This document shows, piece after piece, positions 32,692 through 41,724 of a stretch of DNA of 64,000 nt. This DNA comes from Bacillus sp. BGMRC 2118. Its GTDB lineage: Bacteria > Bacillota > Bacilli > Bacillales > SA4. The notes under the pieces are model-generated. The model made no database searches, was not told the origin of the DNA, and saw only the letters and a program-made list of their open reading frames with translations. Both the position numbers and the translations under genes were made by a program. Location of the stretch: assembly GCA_008364785.1 (NCBI GenBank), contig VTTJ01000001.1, forward strand, positions 124,001 to 188,000, given 5' to 3'. The first letter of the stretch is position 1. The number at the start of each line of letters is the position of its first letter.

Positions 32692-34920
32692 GTGCAACCA
32701 AGACAATTTTTTAATAGCCCTATCGGAATAACAAATAAAGAAGGTCCTTCTGCGACTTTCGCTGACACTAACAATAGTGCAACACTCATTTCAAATTCAG
32801 AAAAAGATGCTGCTTATTTCCGTTCGTTGGAAATGTCGGGCATCTTTTTAAATGCTTCCCAAATTGAAGCTGTACGCCATAAGGATGGTCCACTATTAAC
32901 ATTAGCAGGTGCTGGCTCTGGCAAAACATCCGTCCTCGTATGTCGGACAGGCTACCTGATGAACGTCTATAATGTGGACCCTAGGCAAATTCTGCTCGTT
33001 ACCTTCTCAAAAAAGGCAGCAGATGAAATGAAAGAACGAATTAGTACCCTACCAAATATAACCCCTGGAACGGCAAGGGGCGTACAAGCAAGTACGTTTC
33101 ACTCGTTCTTCTTAACGATACTCAGAAGCAGAGGTTACCACCATGAAATTGTAAGCAGTGAACGTCAAAAGCAAATTGTCATTAAACAAATCATGAAAGA
33201 ACTTGGAATGGGAGACAGCTATCAGCCAGAGACAATACTACAGCTTATTTCCACACATAAGGTGAACATGATAAAGGATCATGCTTGGCCAAAGGAAACA
33301 GAGGATGCAAGAAGAGCATACTTAAAATACGAAGAGTGGAAGAGAAGAACGAACAAAGTAGATTTTGATGATATCCTCGTAGAGGCATATGAACTGTTAT
33401 CAAACAACCTTGTCTTACTTCAAACACTACGTAATCGGTTTCAATATGTCATGGTAGATGAGTTTCAAGATACCAATCTTATACAATATGAATTAATTAA
33501 GCTCTTAACTGCAAAATCCAAAAACTTATTTGTCGTAGGCGATGACGATCAAACAATCTACACATTTAATGGCGCAAGAAATGAATTCATTCTGAATTTT
33601 GACAAGGAGTTCGAATCTGCTAAAACAATTTTCTTAGATATCAATTACCGCTCTACAACACCGATTGTCGGTCTTGGAAACGAAGTGATTAAACACAATC
33701 GAAAACGCAAAGTAAAAGTGCTAAAAGCAACGAAGAAAAGTGTTCTATTGCCTCAATATAGCCGCCCGGCTACAACGGATGATGAAGCGAAATGGGTTGT
33801 AAGTGACATAAAAGAGAAAGTAGCTTCTGGTCAATATCGTTATGCAGATTTTGCCGTTTTGCATAGAACCGCGAACAATAGTCGTGCCATATTTGAACAA
33901 CTCATTATTGAAAAATTACCGTTCATTCAATTTACCGGTAATGACAAATTATTCTATGAACACTGGACGGTAAAACCGATCCTCGACCACTTAAGACTGG
34001 CATTTAACCCAAGGGACTTTGATGCGATGGATGGAATGGTAAACACACTTTATCTCTCACGTGAAAAGGCTATGGATTTCATTTGGAGCGAAGAACAAAA
34101 GTCAAAGAAGAAGTACCCGCTCATCCATTTAACTACCTTTCCGGGTTTAAAAAGCTTCCAAGTTGAAAAAATAAAAGAACGCATTAAACTTATAAAAGAA
34201 GTAAAGGATATAGAGCCGCAACAAGTGATCAAAAAATTACGTCAATTATTTTATGATAAATACTTAGAAACAGAAGGAGTAAAACAGGCAACACTTCATA
34301 AGGAAGATTTGAAGGAGACATTAGACGAACTGGAAGCTTCCGCAAAGCGCTTTACGTCGATAGCTGACTTTCTCCGATTTATTCAAGAAATGAATGAACA
34401 ACTGTGCGTATTAAAAAGTTCAAGTAACCAGTCAGAAAGTGATGCCATCCACTTAATGACGATTCATAAAGCGAAAGGTCTAGAGTTTCGCACAGTATAC
34501 TTAATTGGTGCTTCTGAGGGAATCTTGCCACACATTACAGCCATTGAAGCGGAAAAACTAGAAGTTGCTGATCCTAAGCAATCCATACAAGAGAAGATGG
34601 AAATGGCTTTAGAAGAGGAACGCCGATTAGCATATGTAGGAATTACGCGAGCGATGGAAGAACTGTATATACTATCCCCCTCATTTTACAGAGGGAAAAA
34701 GGTAGAAGTTTCACGCTTCCTATTAGAAGCATTTGGCACGAGAAACGAAAAGGGAAACAGCAATACAGCAACAGTTTTAGCATGGGTATGCACAAAGACA
34801 CACTGCATGGGCTGGCAAAGAATTATGACACATGAAGAAGCAGAGCTAAATGCAAAAGAATGTCCATTTTGCAAGGGGACAATGAAAAAGGGAACAAAAG
34901 AGATAAGTAGTAATAGTTGA
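32692..34920 (+). CDS. UvrD/Rep-family DNA helicase with C-terminal zinc finger (YjcD-like)
   Basis: A 742-aa superfamily 1A helicase. Motif I is GAGSGKT (73-79), motif II VDEFQDTN, motif III GDDDQTIYTFNGA, motif V THKAKGLEF and motif VI YVGITRAMEELY. The C-terminal tail carries CTKTHC and CPFCKG, a zinc-binding feature of the YjcD group of Bacillus. Such enzymes unwind DNA 3' to 5' in repair or replication restart. GTG 32692 is chosen because AGGTGAT lies 6 bases ahead; a GTG 9 bases upstream is part of that site. topB follows 57 bases downstream. Confidence 0.9.
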   Translation: MQPRQFFNSPIGITNKEGPSATFADTNNSATLISNSEKDAAYFRSLEMSGIFLNASQIEAVRHKDGPLLTLAGAGSGKTSVLVCRTGYLMNVYNVDPRQILLVTFSKKAADEMKERISTLPNITPGTARGVQASTFHSFFLTILRSRGYHHEIVSSERQKQIVIKQIMKELGMGDSYQPETILQLISTHKVNMIKDHAWPKETEDARRAYLKYEEWKRRTNKVDFDDILVEAYELLSNNLVLLQTLRNRFQYVMVDEFQDTNLIQYELIKLLTAKSKNLFVVGDDDQTIYTFNGARNEFILNFDKEFESAKTIFLDINYRSTTPIVGLGNEVIKHNRKRKVKVLKATKKSVLLPQYSRPATTDDEAKWVVSDIKEKVASGQYRYADFAVLHRTANNSRAIFEQLIIEKLPFIQFTGNDKLFYEHWTVKPILDHLRLAFNPRDFDAMDGMVNTLYLSREKAMDFIWSEEQKSKKKYPLIHLTTFPGLKSFQVEKIKERIKLIKEVKDIEPQQVIKKLRQLFYDKYLETEGVKQATLHKEDLKETLDELEASAKRFTSIADFLRFIQEMNEQLCVLKSSSNQSESDAIHLMTIHKAKGLEFRTVYLIGASEGILPHITAIEAEKLEVADPKQSIQEKMEMALEEERRLAYVGITRAMEELYILSPSFYRGKKVEVSRFLLEAFGTRNEKGNSNTATVLAWVCTKTHCMGWQRIMTHEEAELNAKECPFCKGTMKKGTKEISSNS

Positions 34921-34977
34921 ACATAGTTGTGTAAAGAACTATTCTATAAGAATAGCTTACGTGAAGGGAATGCTTAC

Positions 34978-37161
34978 ATGAGTAAAAAATTAGTATTAGC
35001 TGAAAAGCCTTCAGTTGGACGAGACCTGGCAAGAGTGCTAGGTTGTTCAAAGAAGGGAAATGGATTTTTCGAAGGAAATGGTTATGTCGTCACATGGGCG
35101 CTCGGTCATTTAGTTACCTTAGCGGATCCAGAGATGTATGATGATAAATATAAATCATGGAAGATAGAAGACTTACCGATGATGCCTTCGCCGTTAAAAT
35201 TAACCGTCATTAAACAGACAGGTAAACAATTTCAAACGGTAAAATCACAAATGAATCGTAATGACATCACTGAAATTATTATTGCAACTGATGCTGGTCG
35301 GGAAGGGGAACTAGTAGCGCGTTGGATCATTGAAAAAGCCCGTATCCAAAAACCACTAAAACGCTTATGGATTTCCTCTGTAACAGACCGTGCCATAAAG
35401 GAAGGCTTCGCTAAATTGCGAAATGGAAAAGAATATGAGAATTTATATGCCTCAGCTGTTGCCCGTTCAGAAGCAGACTGGTATGTAGGGATGAATGCGA
35501 CGCGCGCCCTAACAACAAAGCATAATGCCCAGCTCTCATGTGGACGTGTACAAACACCTACGCTTGGGATGATTGCCAAGCGTGAAGAAGAAATTAAACA
35601 GTTTAAACCAAAGCCGTTTTTCGGAATTAGCGTAAAGTCTGATAATCTCTCATTAATATGGCAAGATGCAAAATCAAAAGACAACAGGTCATTTGATCAA
35701 CAGAAGATAGAAGAGATCCTCACTCGCTTAAAAGGTAAAAACGGACAAATTAAGCACGTCCAAAAGCAAGCCAAAAAGAACTATTCGCCGGGTCTATATG
35801 ACTTAACTGAACTACAACGTGACGGTCATAAAATGTATGGATACTCAGCGAAAGAAACACTATCTATCATGCAAAAGTTGTATGAACAGCATAAAATTGT
35901 AACATATCCAAGAACAGATTCCAGATATCTTTCAACAGACATGGTAGAAACGTTAAAAGACCGATTAGAAGCTGTTGCCATACCAGGATATGCACCACTT
36001 GCACGAAAAGCAATGAAAACCATGAAACCAAACAAATCATTTATAGACAATAGTAAAGTCTCAGATCACCATGCGATCATTCCAACAGAACAACGAGCAG
36101 ATATGAGGGCGTTATCTGATAAAGAACGGAAAATATATGACCTGATTGTCAAACGATTCCTAGCGGTTATGTTTCCACCCTTTGAATACGAACAAACGAC
36201 AATTACAGCGTCTATCGATAAAGAAACATTCACTGCAAAAGGGAAGACAATATTATCAAGTGGATGGAAAGAAGTTTACGGTACGTATACAGATGAAGAT
36301 GAAGATGAGGATGACTCAACTGATCAACTACTTCCTTCTGTATCTGAAGGGGAAGAAGTAAAGATCGTTTCCATAACGAAGACGAGCGGGGAAACAAAGC
36401 CACCAAAACGTTTTAACGAAGCAACACTTTTAACCGCCATGGAAAACCCGTCTAAGTTTATGGCAGGTGAAAGTAAAGATTTAATCCAAACGATTGGCCG
36501 GACTGGTGGACTTGGTACGGTTGCCACTCGTGCAGATATCATCGAAAAACTATTCAACAGCTTCCTTATTGAGCAAAAAGGGAAAGAAATCTTCATCACA
36601 AACAAAGGGAAGCAACTGCTTGAACTAGTACCTGAAGACTTAAAATCACCTGCTTTAACAGCAGAATGGGAACTAAAACTAGAAGCCATTGCAAAAGGCA
36701 GCTTAACGAAACATGCGTTTATTGGGGAAATCAAATCGTACACGAAAGAAGCGGTAGCTGAAATTAAAAATAGTCAAACACGTTTCAAACATGATAACAT
36801 GACGGGTACAAAATGTCCGGATTGCGGAAAATTAATGCTTGAAGTAAACGGGAAAAAAGGGAAGATGTTAGTATGTCAGGACCGCGAATGCGGACATCGT
36901 AAAAACATCTCAAAGGTAACAAACGCTAGATGTCCAAACTGTCATAAAAAGCTTGAATTACGCGGGCAAGGTGAAGGACAGATTTTTGTATGTAAATGTG
37001 GGCATCGTGAAAAGCTTTCAACCTTCCAAGAGAGAAGAAAGAAAAATGCAAACGGAAAAGTATCAAAACGTGAAGTCCAAAATTACATAAAAAAACAAAA
37101 TGAAGAACCGGTGAATACTGCCTTAGCAGATGCTTTTGCAAAGTTGAATTTGAAGAAGTAA
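34978..37161 (+). CDS. topB: DNA topoisomerase III
   Basis: A 727-aa type IA topoisomerase that passes single strands and removes negative supercoils or decatenates DNA. The toprim domain has LVLAEKPSVGRDLA and ATDAGREGELVARW; the active tyrosine is Tyr310 in VTYPRTDSRYL. Two C-terminal zinc ribbons are visible (CPDCGKLML...CQDRECG and CPNCHKKL...CKCG). Length equals B. subtilis TopB. AAGGGA lies 9 bases before ATG 34978. The product could work with the RecQ- or UvrD-like helicase encoded just upstream; that is inference from neighbourhood. Confidence 0.96.
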   Translation: MSKKLVLAEKPSVGRDLARVLGCSKKGNGFFEGNGYVVTWALGHLVTLADPEMYDDKYKSWKIEDLPMMPSPLKLTVIKQTGKQFQTVKSQMNRNDITEIIIATDAGREGELVARWIIEKARIQKPLKRLWISSVTDRAIKEGFAKLRNGKEYENLYASAVARSEADWYVGMNATRALTTKHNAQLSCGRVQTPTLGMIAKREEEIKQFKPKPFFGISVKSDNLSLIWQDAKSKDNRSFDQQKIEEILTRLKGKNGQIKHVQKQAKKNYSPGLYDLTELQRDGHKMYGYSAKETLSIMQKLYEQHKIVTYPRTDSRYLSTDMVETLKDRLEAVAIPGYAPLARKAMKTMKPNKSFIDNSKVSDHHAIIPTEQRADMRALSDKERKIYDLIVKRFLAVMFPPFEYEQTTITASIDKETFTAKGKTILSSGWKEVYGTYTDEDEDEDDSTDQLLPSVSEGEEVKIVSITKTSGETKPPKRFNEATLLTAMENPSKFMAGESKDLIQTIGRTGGLGTVATRADIIEKLFNSFLIEQKGKEIFITNKGKQLLELVPEDLKSPALTAEWELKLEAIAKGSLTKHAFIGEIKSYTKEAVAEIKNSQTRFKHDNMTGTKCPDCGKLMLEVNGKKGKMLVCQDRECGHRKNISKVTNARCPNCHKKLELRGQGEGQIFVCKCGHREKLSTFQERRKKNANGKVSKREVQNYIKKQNEEPVNTALADAFAKLNLKK

Positions 37162-37271
37162 GGTTCATAGATGATGACTAAACTTCTAATCACCCATAAT
37201 AAATCTTATTCTGGGAAAACTAGATAAATCAATGTGAAGTTTATAGCAATATAAACTGGGGGAATAACAAT

Positions 37272-38303
37272 ATGCCAGGTGAACTTTCAAAGTTTGCAGT
37301 ACTGAAAAGAAAATTATATTTGTGGGTTCTGCCGTTACTGATCCTGGCGATTATCAGCTCTTATTCTGACTGGGATTGGGACTTCTCTGCCTTTGATGTC
37401 ATCAGTGGAATTTTAGTGTTATGGTTTTTTTCTGCCTGGATACTCTTATATAAAAAGACTGCTATACGTTTAGTAGAAATCGTAACATTAGGTGTCAGCA
37501 GTGTTACACATTTAATTACAACCTTTTATACTCTGAATTGGATTGTACAAGAACAACAGGATACCATTGGTAGCAGCAGTTATTGGACAACACTCATATA
37601 TATTTATATCTTCGTTACCTTAAAGGGAAGAACAGGTGCCATCTATTCATTTTTACTGTGGCTGGCAACATTTAGTCTTGTTATAGTCTTTTGGCCAAAC
37701 CTAAGTTCTGAATTTAAGGATAATTTCTTGCAATATATGCTCGCAAACCTTGTCTACATTAGTTTTCTTTTTGCATCGCTTAGAATTATGCGAACGTATA
37801 CAGAATCAGAACTACTTGAAAAAATGGCCTATCACGATTCTTTAACAGGTATAGCAAATCGCAGACAACTGCATAATTGGATGGATCAGATTATGCAAAA
37901 GCAACCTGAGCATCTATCGGTCATATTTTTCGACATCGATCATTTTAAACGAATTAACGATCAATTCGGCCATCTTGCAGGTGATCAAGTATTAGTAGAA
38001 TTCACAACAATCATAAATGAACATCTAAATTCAAGTGATTACTTTGGCCGCTGGGGCGGAGAAGAATTTGTTGTAATAACACTTCAACCGTTACCAGATG
38101 CAATTGAACTAGCGGAAAGCTTAAGAAAAGTTGTAAGTGAGCATTGCTTTACGAAAGTAGGGAATGTCACATCAAGTTTTGGTGTAGACTCATTAAGACC
38201 AGGAGAACATCCAAACTCACTATTCGACAGAGCAGATACGGCTCTTTATTTAGCAAAACAAGAAAGTAGAAACACCGTCAAATTTTATAATACACAAAAG
38301 TAA
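37272..38303 (+). CDS. Diguanylate cyclase with six-helix membrane sensor
   Basis: A 343-aa protein. About six hydrophobic helices (residues 14-180) with a W-rich loop (SDWDWDFSAFD) make the sensor. The GGDEF domain has AYHDSLTGIANRRQL, FFDIDHFKRINDQFGH and GGEEF at 262-266. The inhibitory site position reads NSSD instead of RxxD, so product feedback is probably lost. It should synthesise c-di-GMP. GGGGGAAT precedes ATG 37272. No obvious terminator separates it from the tyrS leader. Confidence 0.88.
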   Translation: MPGELSKFAVLKRKLYLWVLPLLILAIISSYSDWDWDFSAFDVISGILVLWFFSAWILLYKKTAIRLVEIVTLGVSSVTHLITTFYTLNWIVQEQQDTIGSSSYWTTLIYIYIFVTLKGRTGAIYSFLLWLATFSLVIVFWPNLSSEFKDNFLQYMLANLVYISFLFASLRIMRTYTESELLEKMAYHDSLTGIANRRQLHNWMDQIMQKQPEHLSVIFFDIDHFKRINDQFGHLAGDQVLVEFTTIINEHLNSSDYFGRWGGEEFVVITLQPLPDAIELAESLRKVVSEHCFTKVGNVTSSFGVDSLRPGEHPNSLFDRADTALYLAKQESRNTVKFYNTQK

Positions 38304-38379
38304 AGCTTGAATTACGTCAAAATATCCTTTACTATATGTAAATAACTTCATACTTTAATCGTTATGATAGGATCTAGTA

Positions 38380-38590
38380 GTTACTTGTCTCCCTGTAAAA
38401 GAGAGCTGATGGTTGGTGTGAATCAGCACATAGATGAGAACGAATTACCTCCTTGAACTTTCTCTGTGAACAATGAAGTAGCAGTAGAACGGCCAAAACC
38501 GTTATGAACTAGAGTGGAAGACAGATGTCTTCAAGTAAGGGTGGTACCGCGTATTAACCACGTCCCTTTTATAGGGGCGTGGTTTTTTAT
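38380..38590 (+). ncRNA. T-box leader controlling tyrS
   Basis: The canonical T-box AAGGGTGGTACCGCG lies at 38537-38551, preceded by AGAACGG- and GAAGACAG-type leader segments. The terminator AACCACGTCCC/GGGGCGTGGTT with a T run lies at 38556-38590, and it shares bases with the antiterminator. TAC at 38446-38448, in GAATTACCT of stem I, is the likely tyrosine specifier codon. Uncharged tRNA-Tyr should bind and allow read-through into tyrS. Confidence 0.93.
38556..38590 (+). terminator. T-box attenuator terminator
   Basis: AACCACGTCCC pairs with GGGGCGTGGTT and is followed by TTTTTAT. It is the off state of the tyrosyl T-box and is directly followed by MITE copy 4. Confidence 0.9.
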
Positions 38591-38593
38591 ATT

Positions 38594-38779
38594 GTCTGTC
38601 TTCGTATAGATTGTTGCTTTCATGTAAAAATCCCAAAAGCCGGCATTTTATTTGGTACCTAGTTACTACTAAACATAAAGATGGCTGCTCTTTTCTAATC
38701 CACCCTGAAGTTTGCTTCTTAAACTGATTGTATACCTAGAATAATTGTACTTAAAGCAACAAAGTTTTAGAAAAGGGCC
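38594..38779 (+). mobile_element. MITE copy 4 (186 bp) between the T-box and tyrS
   Basis: The ends are GTCTGTCTTCGTATAGATTG and GTTTTAGAAAAGGGCC. An exact 8-bp target duplication TTTATATT flanks it (38586-38593 and 38780-38787). It keeps the AAAAATCC...ATTTTAT hairpin region. It is in the transcribed leader, downstream of the attenuator and 29 bases before the tyrS start. Confidence 0.92.
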
Positions 38780-38808
38780 TTTATATTCGATGAAAGAGAG
38801 GAATAATC

Positions 38809-40053
38809 ATGGAAAACTTTATTGAAAAACTAACAACTGAACAAAAATTAGAAGTAGAGAGGCAGTTTGCAATTTATGAAAGCGGCGTTCAAGAGATTAT
38901 TCCTTCCTATGAACTGCGTCAAAAAATTGCAAAATCACTACGAACAGAAAAACCGTTAAAAATAAAATTAGGATTAGATCCTTCAGCACCAGATGTACAC
39001 ATTGGACACACAGTCGTCTTAAACAAATTAAAACAATTTCAAGAAAACGGACACATCATTCAATTAATTATCGGAGACTTCACGGGTAAAATTGGAGATC
39101 CAACTGGAAAAAGTGTCGCCCGAAAGCAACTAACGAACGAAGAAGTTCAACATAATGCAAAAACGTACTTTGAACAGTTCGGAAAAGTATTAGATATGGC
39201 AAAGGTAGAGCTGTACTACAACTCAAAATGGTTATCTTCACTTAATCTCGAAGATGTGATTCATCTTTCAGCTAGCATTACTGTCGCACGTTTACTTGAA
39301 AGAAACGACTTCTCAGAACGACTATCAACAGGAAAGCCGATATCTTTACATGAATTCTTCTACCCGTTAATGCAAGGTTATGACTCTGTTGAACTTGAGA
39401 GTGATGTTGAGCTTGGTGGTACCGATCAGCATTTCAACGTATTAATGGGACGACATCTGCAGGAACACTTTGGGAAAGAAAAGCAGGTTGTCATCATGCT
39501 TCCACTATTAGAAGGTTTAGACGGTGTAGACAAAATGTCTAAATCTAAAAATAACTACATCGGTATTGACGAGGCACCAGAACAAATGTATGGAAAAACA
39601 ATGTCGATACCAGATGAACTCATTACAAAATACTTCAATTTAGTAACTGATCTTCCGGTAGAAGAGAAGAAGCGTATTGAACACGAATTACAAGAAGGCA
39701 TCTTACATCCACGTGATGCCAAAATGCATCTAGCAAAGATCATTGTCACGATGTACCATGGGACAGAAGCGGGAGAGCGAGCAGAGGGTCATTTTAAAAC
39801 GGTCTTCCAACGTGGTACCTTACCTACAAACATTCCGGAACAACAGTGGAATGGTGCAAGCGAGATAAGCCTAATTGATCTTTTAGTTCAATTAAACTTA
39901 CAAAGCTCAAAAAGTGAAGCAAGAAGAATGATTCAAAACGGAGGAGTTCGCGTCAACGAACAAAAAGTAGAGGACGTCCAGACAGTTATTACGATAACTG
40001 ATGGCCATGTCATACAAGTAGGAAAGAGAAAGTTTGTGAAACTTACTTTGTAA
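38809..40053 (+). CDS. tyrS: Tyrosyl-tRNA synthetase (TyrZ-like length)
   Basis: A 414-aa class I synthetase that joins tyrosine to tRNA-Tyr. [18 protein letters not shown] contains the HIGH box, [12 protein letters not shown] contains KMSKS, and the C-terminal S4-like RNA-binding domain is seen as [18 protein letters not shown]. Length matches the TyrZ type of Bacillus (about 413) more than TyrS (about 422). GAAAGAGAGGAATA precedes the ATG. Expression is under the T-box upstream, with a MITE in between. Confidence 0.95.
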   Translation: MENFIEKLTTEQKLEVERQFAIYESGVQEIIPSYELRQKIAKSLRTEKPLKIKLGLDPSAPDVHIGHTVVLNKLKQFQENGHIIQLIIGDFTGKIGDPTGKSVARKQLTNEEVQHNAKTYFEQFGKVLDMAKVELYYNSKWLSSLNLEDVIHLSASITVARLLERNDFSERLSTGKPISLHEFFYPLMQGYDSVELESDVELGGTDQHFNVLMGRHLQEHFGKEKQVVIMLPLLEGLDGVDKMSKSKNNYIGIDEAPEQMYGKTMSIPDELITKYFNLVTDLPVEEKKRIEHELQEGILHPRDAKMHLAKIIVTMYHGTEAGERAEGHFKTVFQRGTLPTNIPEQQWNGASEISLIDLLVQLNLQSSKSEARRMIQNGGVRVNEQKVEDVQTVITITDGHVIQVGKRKFVKLTL

Positions 40054-40079
40054 TTTACTTCTGGGAAAATCATATATAT

Positions 40080-40115
40080 AACAGTGTATATATTATTGAA
40101 ATACACTGTTTTTTT
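40080..40115 (+). terminator. Intrinsic terminator of tyrS
   Basis: AACAGTGTAT and ATACACTGTT pair, and seven Ts follow. It lies 27 bases after the stop codon. Confidence 0.85.
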
Positions 40116-40149
40116 GCTATAGTTTATGTAATGGAAAGGAGTTGAAGTG

Positions 40150-41682
40150 ATGCTGAATTTCGAACGGTTAAAATCCATTACCATTCCAAAAAAGTGGCAA
40201 ATTGCCTATAGTGAAGAGATTCATAAACTGGATCTACTTTATCAAGAAGAAGAACGATTATATTACGAGATGTATACGACCGGGAAACAATCTAGTAGAG
40301 TAGATGAAATTTCACAGGTAAAGCACTCGTTAATGACTGATGATGAACTGTATCAAACACTCGTAAGCTGGAGAGCTAATTTTATCGATAACCACGTATG
40401 GAAGAGAAGACTTGACGTTTTTTTAAATAGAATGCAACAAGAATCCCTCGATAGTCATCCAGACATCGTTGCCCTACAACAGCAATTACAATCAAGGTTA
40501 TTAGAAAGTCAAATTACAGTTAGAGGAAAAGAGTACAATCTAGGAACGGTTCATTCGACAATCATGGATCATTCAGACCGTGAACTTCGAAGACTTCTAT
40601 TCTTAGAATCGAAAAAAATCGGTCTACACGCAGAAGACCTTTTTCGATCATTAATTAAAAAAAGAAACCAATTAGCTCAAGATAAAGGATATCAAAACTA
40701 CTATGATTTTATATGTAAGCTTAAAGATATTCATCTAGACTCGTATATAAAAGAAATGAATGAGTTGATAAACCAATCCACACAGACAAGCAACTATTGG
40801 GACAAGACAATAAAGGAAAAGTTTAATTGGGAAAAAATCCATCATTATGATCAATATTTTTCTACTTTTCATTTCCATTCTATTAATAATGATATTTTCC
40901 AAACAACTCGCTTGGAAGAAATATTAGATGATATTGTTCAGGGACTAGGCATTACGATTAAGGATTTACCTGTTACGATTGAACAGTTAGAGATTCCTTA
41001 TGGTGGTTTTTGTGTAAATATTAATCCAAACGATCTTCGCCTTGTCGTAAATAAAAGGAAATCGTATTCATTATTTTTGTCTGGTATTCATGAAATGGGG
41101 CATGTAGTTGATGGGCATTATAGTTCCTATCGTTACCCTGAACTTTATCGTTTTCATTCAAGTATTGCTGCGGAAGCCATTGCTGAACTATTTCAGACAA
41201 TCATGACAGACCAAGATTTTCTAAAAAACAACTTTCATATAGAAGATGAGGTTTATACACAAATTAAAGATATACACGAGTTAACCGATTTAAAATTAGT
41301 GAAAATTAATTATTTTTATAGCCTAGTAGAATATAATTTATATAATGATCCAGAGAAATCTTTTCAAGAATTGGCAGATGAATGTTATGTACAAGTTTAT
41401 GGATATGAAGCTGAAACATTCCATCCAGCTAGTGAAATGTTCTACATAGAAAACCCAGTATTTTTCCAAGATTATAATTTCGCATTAGCAATTAGAGAAA
41501 TGGTACGTGATAAATTCAATATTGAGAATCTTTATCGAGAAGAAAATGTATTTCAAGAATTAATTCAAACTATTATCGAGCCAAATCAGCTTTACTCTTG
41601 GCGAGAACGTGTACAACTGCTTTGCGGCGAACCTCATACGTTTAAATACTTAGCAAAAAACATACAAAAAAGAAACATATAA
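40150..41682 (+). CDS. M3-family metallopeptidase (oligoendopeptidase F-like)
   Basis: A 510-aa helical zinc peptidase. The zinc motif is HEMGH (His314, Glu315, His318) in SGIHEMGHVVDGHYSS, and a downstream Glu in AAEAIAELFQTIM is the third ligand. The mostly helical body and the size fit the PepF/thimet clan. It should cut short peptides in the cytoplasm. It differs from classic PepF in lacking a clear GKRSGA-type segment, so it may be a divergent branch. AAGGAG lies 7 bases before ATG 40150. Its terminator is shared with the convergent EAL gene. Confidence 0.8.
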   Translation: MLNFERLKSITIPKKWQIAYSEEIHKLDLLYQEEERLYYEMYTTGKQSSRVDEISQVKHSLMTDDELYQTLVSWRANFIDNHVWKRRLDVFLNRMQQESLDSHPDIVALQQQLQSRLLESQITVRGKEYNLGTVHSTIMDHSDRELRRLLFLESKKIGLHAEDLFRSLIKKRNQLAQDKGYQNYYDFICKLKDIHLDSYIKEMNELINQSTQTSNYWDKTIKEKFNWEKIHHYDQYFSTFHFHSINNDIFQTTRLEEILDDIVQGLGITIKDLPVTIEQLEIPYGGFCVNINPNDLRLVVNKRKSYSLFLSGIHEMGHVVDGHYSSYRYPELYRFHSSIAAEAIAELFQTIMTDQDFLKNNFHIEDEVYTQIKDIHELTDLKLVKINYFYSLVEYNLYNDPEKSFQELADECYVQVYGYEAETFHPASEMFYIENPVFFQDYNFALAIREMVRDKFNIENLYREENVFQELIQTIIEPNQLYSWRERVQLLCGEPHTFKYLAKNIQKRNI

Positions 41683-41683
41683 A

Positions 41684-41724
41684 ATAAAACAAAGTCATTC
41701 AACTTATGAATGACTTTGTTTTAT
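41684..41724. terminator. Bidirectional terminator overlapping the end of a coding region
   Basis: ATAAAACAAAGTCATTC and GAATGACTTTGTTTTAT form a 17-bp perfect stem with a 7-base loop. The right arm encodes the last codons of the minus-strand GGDEF-EAL protein, so the end of that protein is constrained by the hairpin. Confidence 0.9.
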
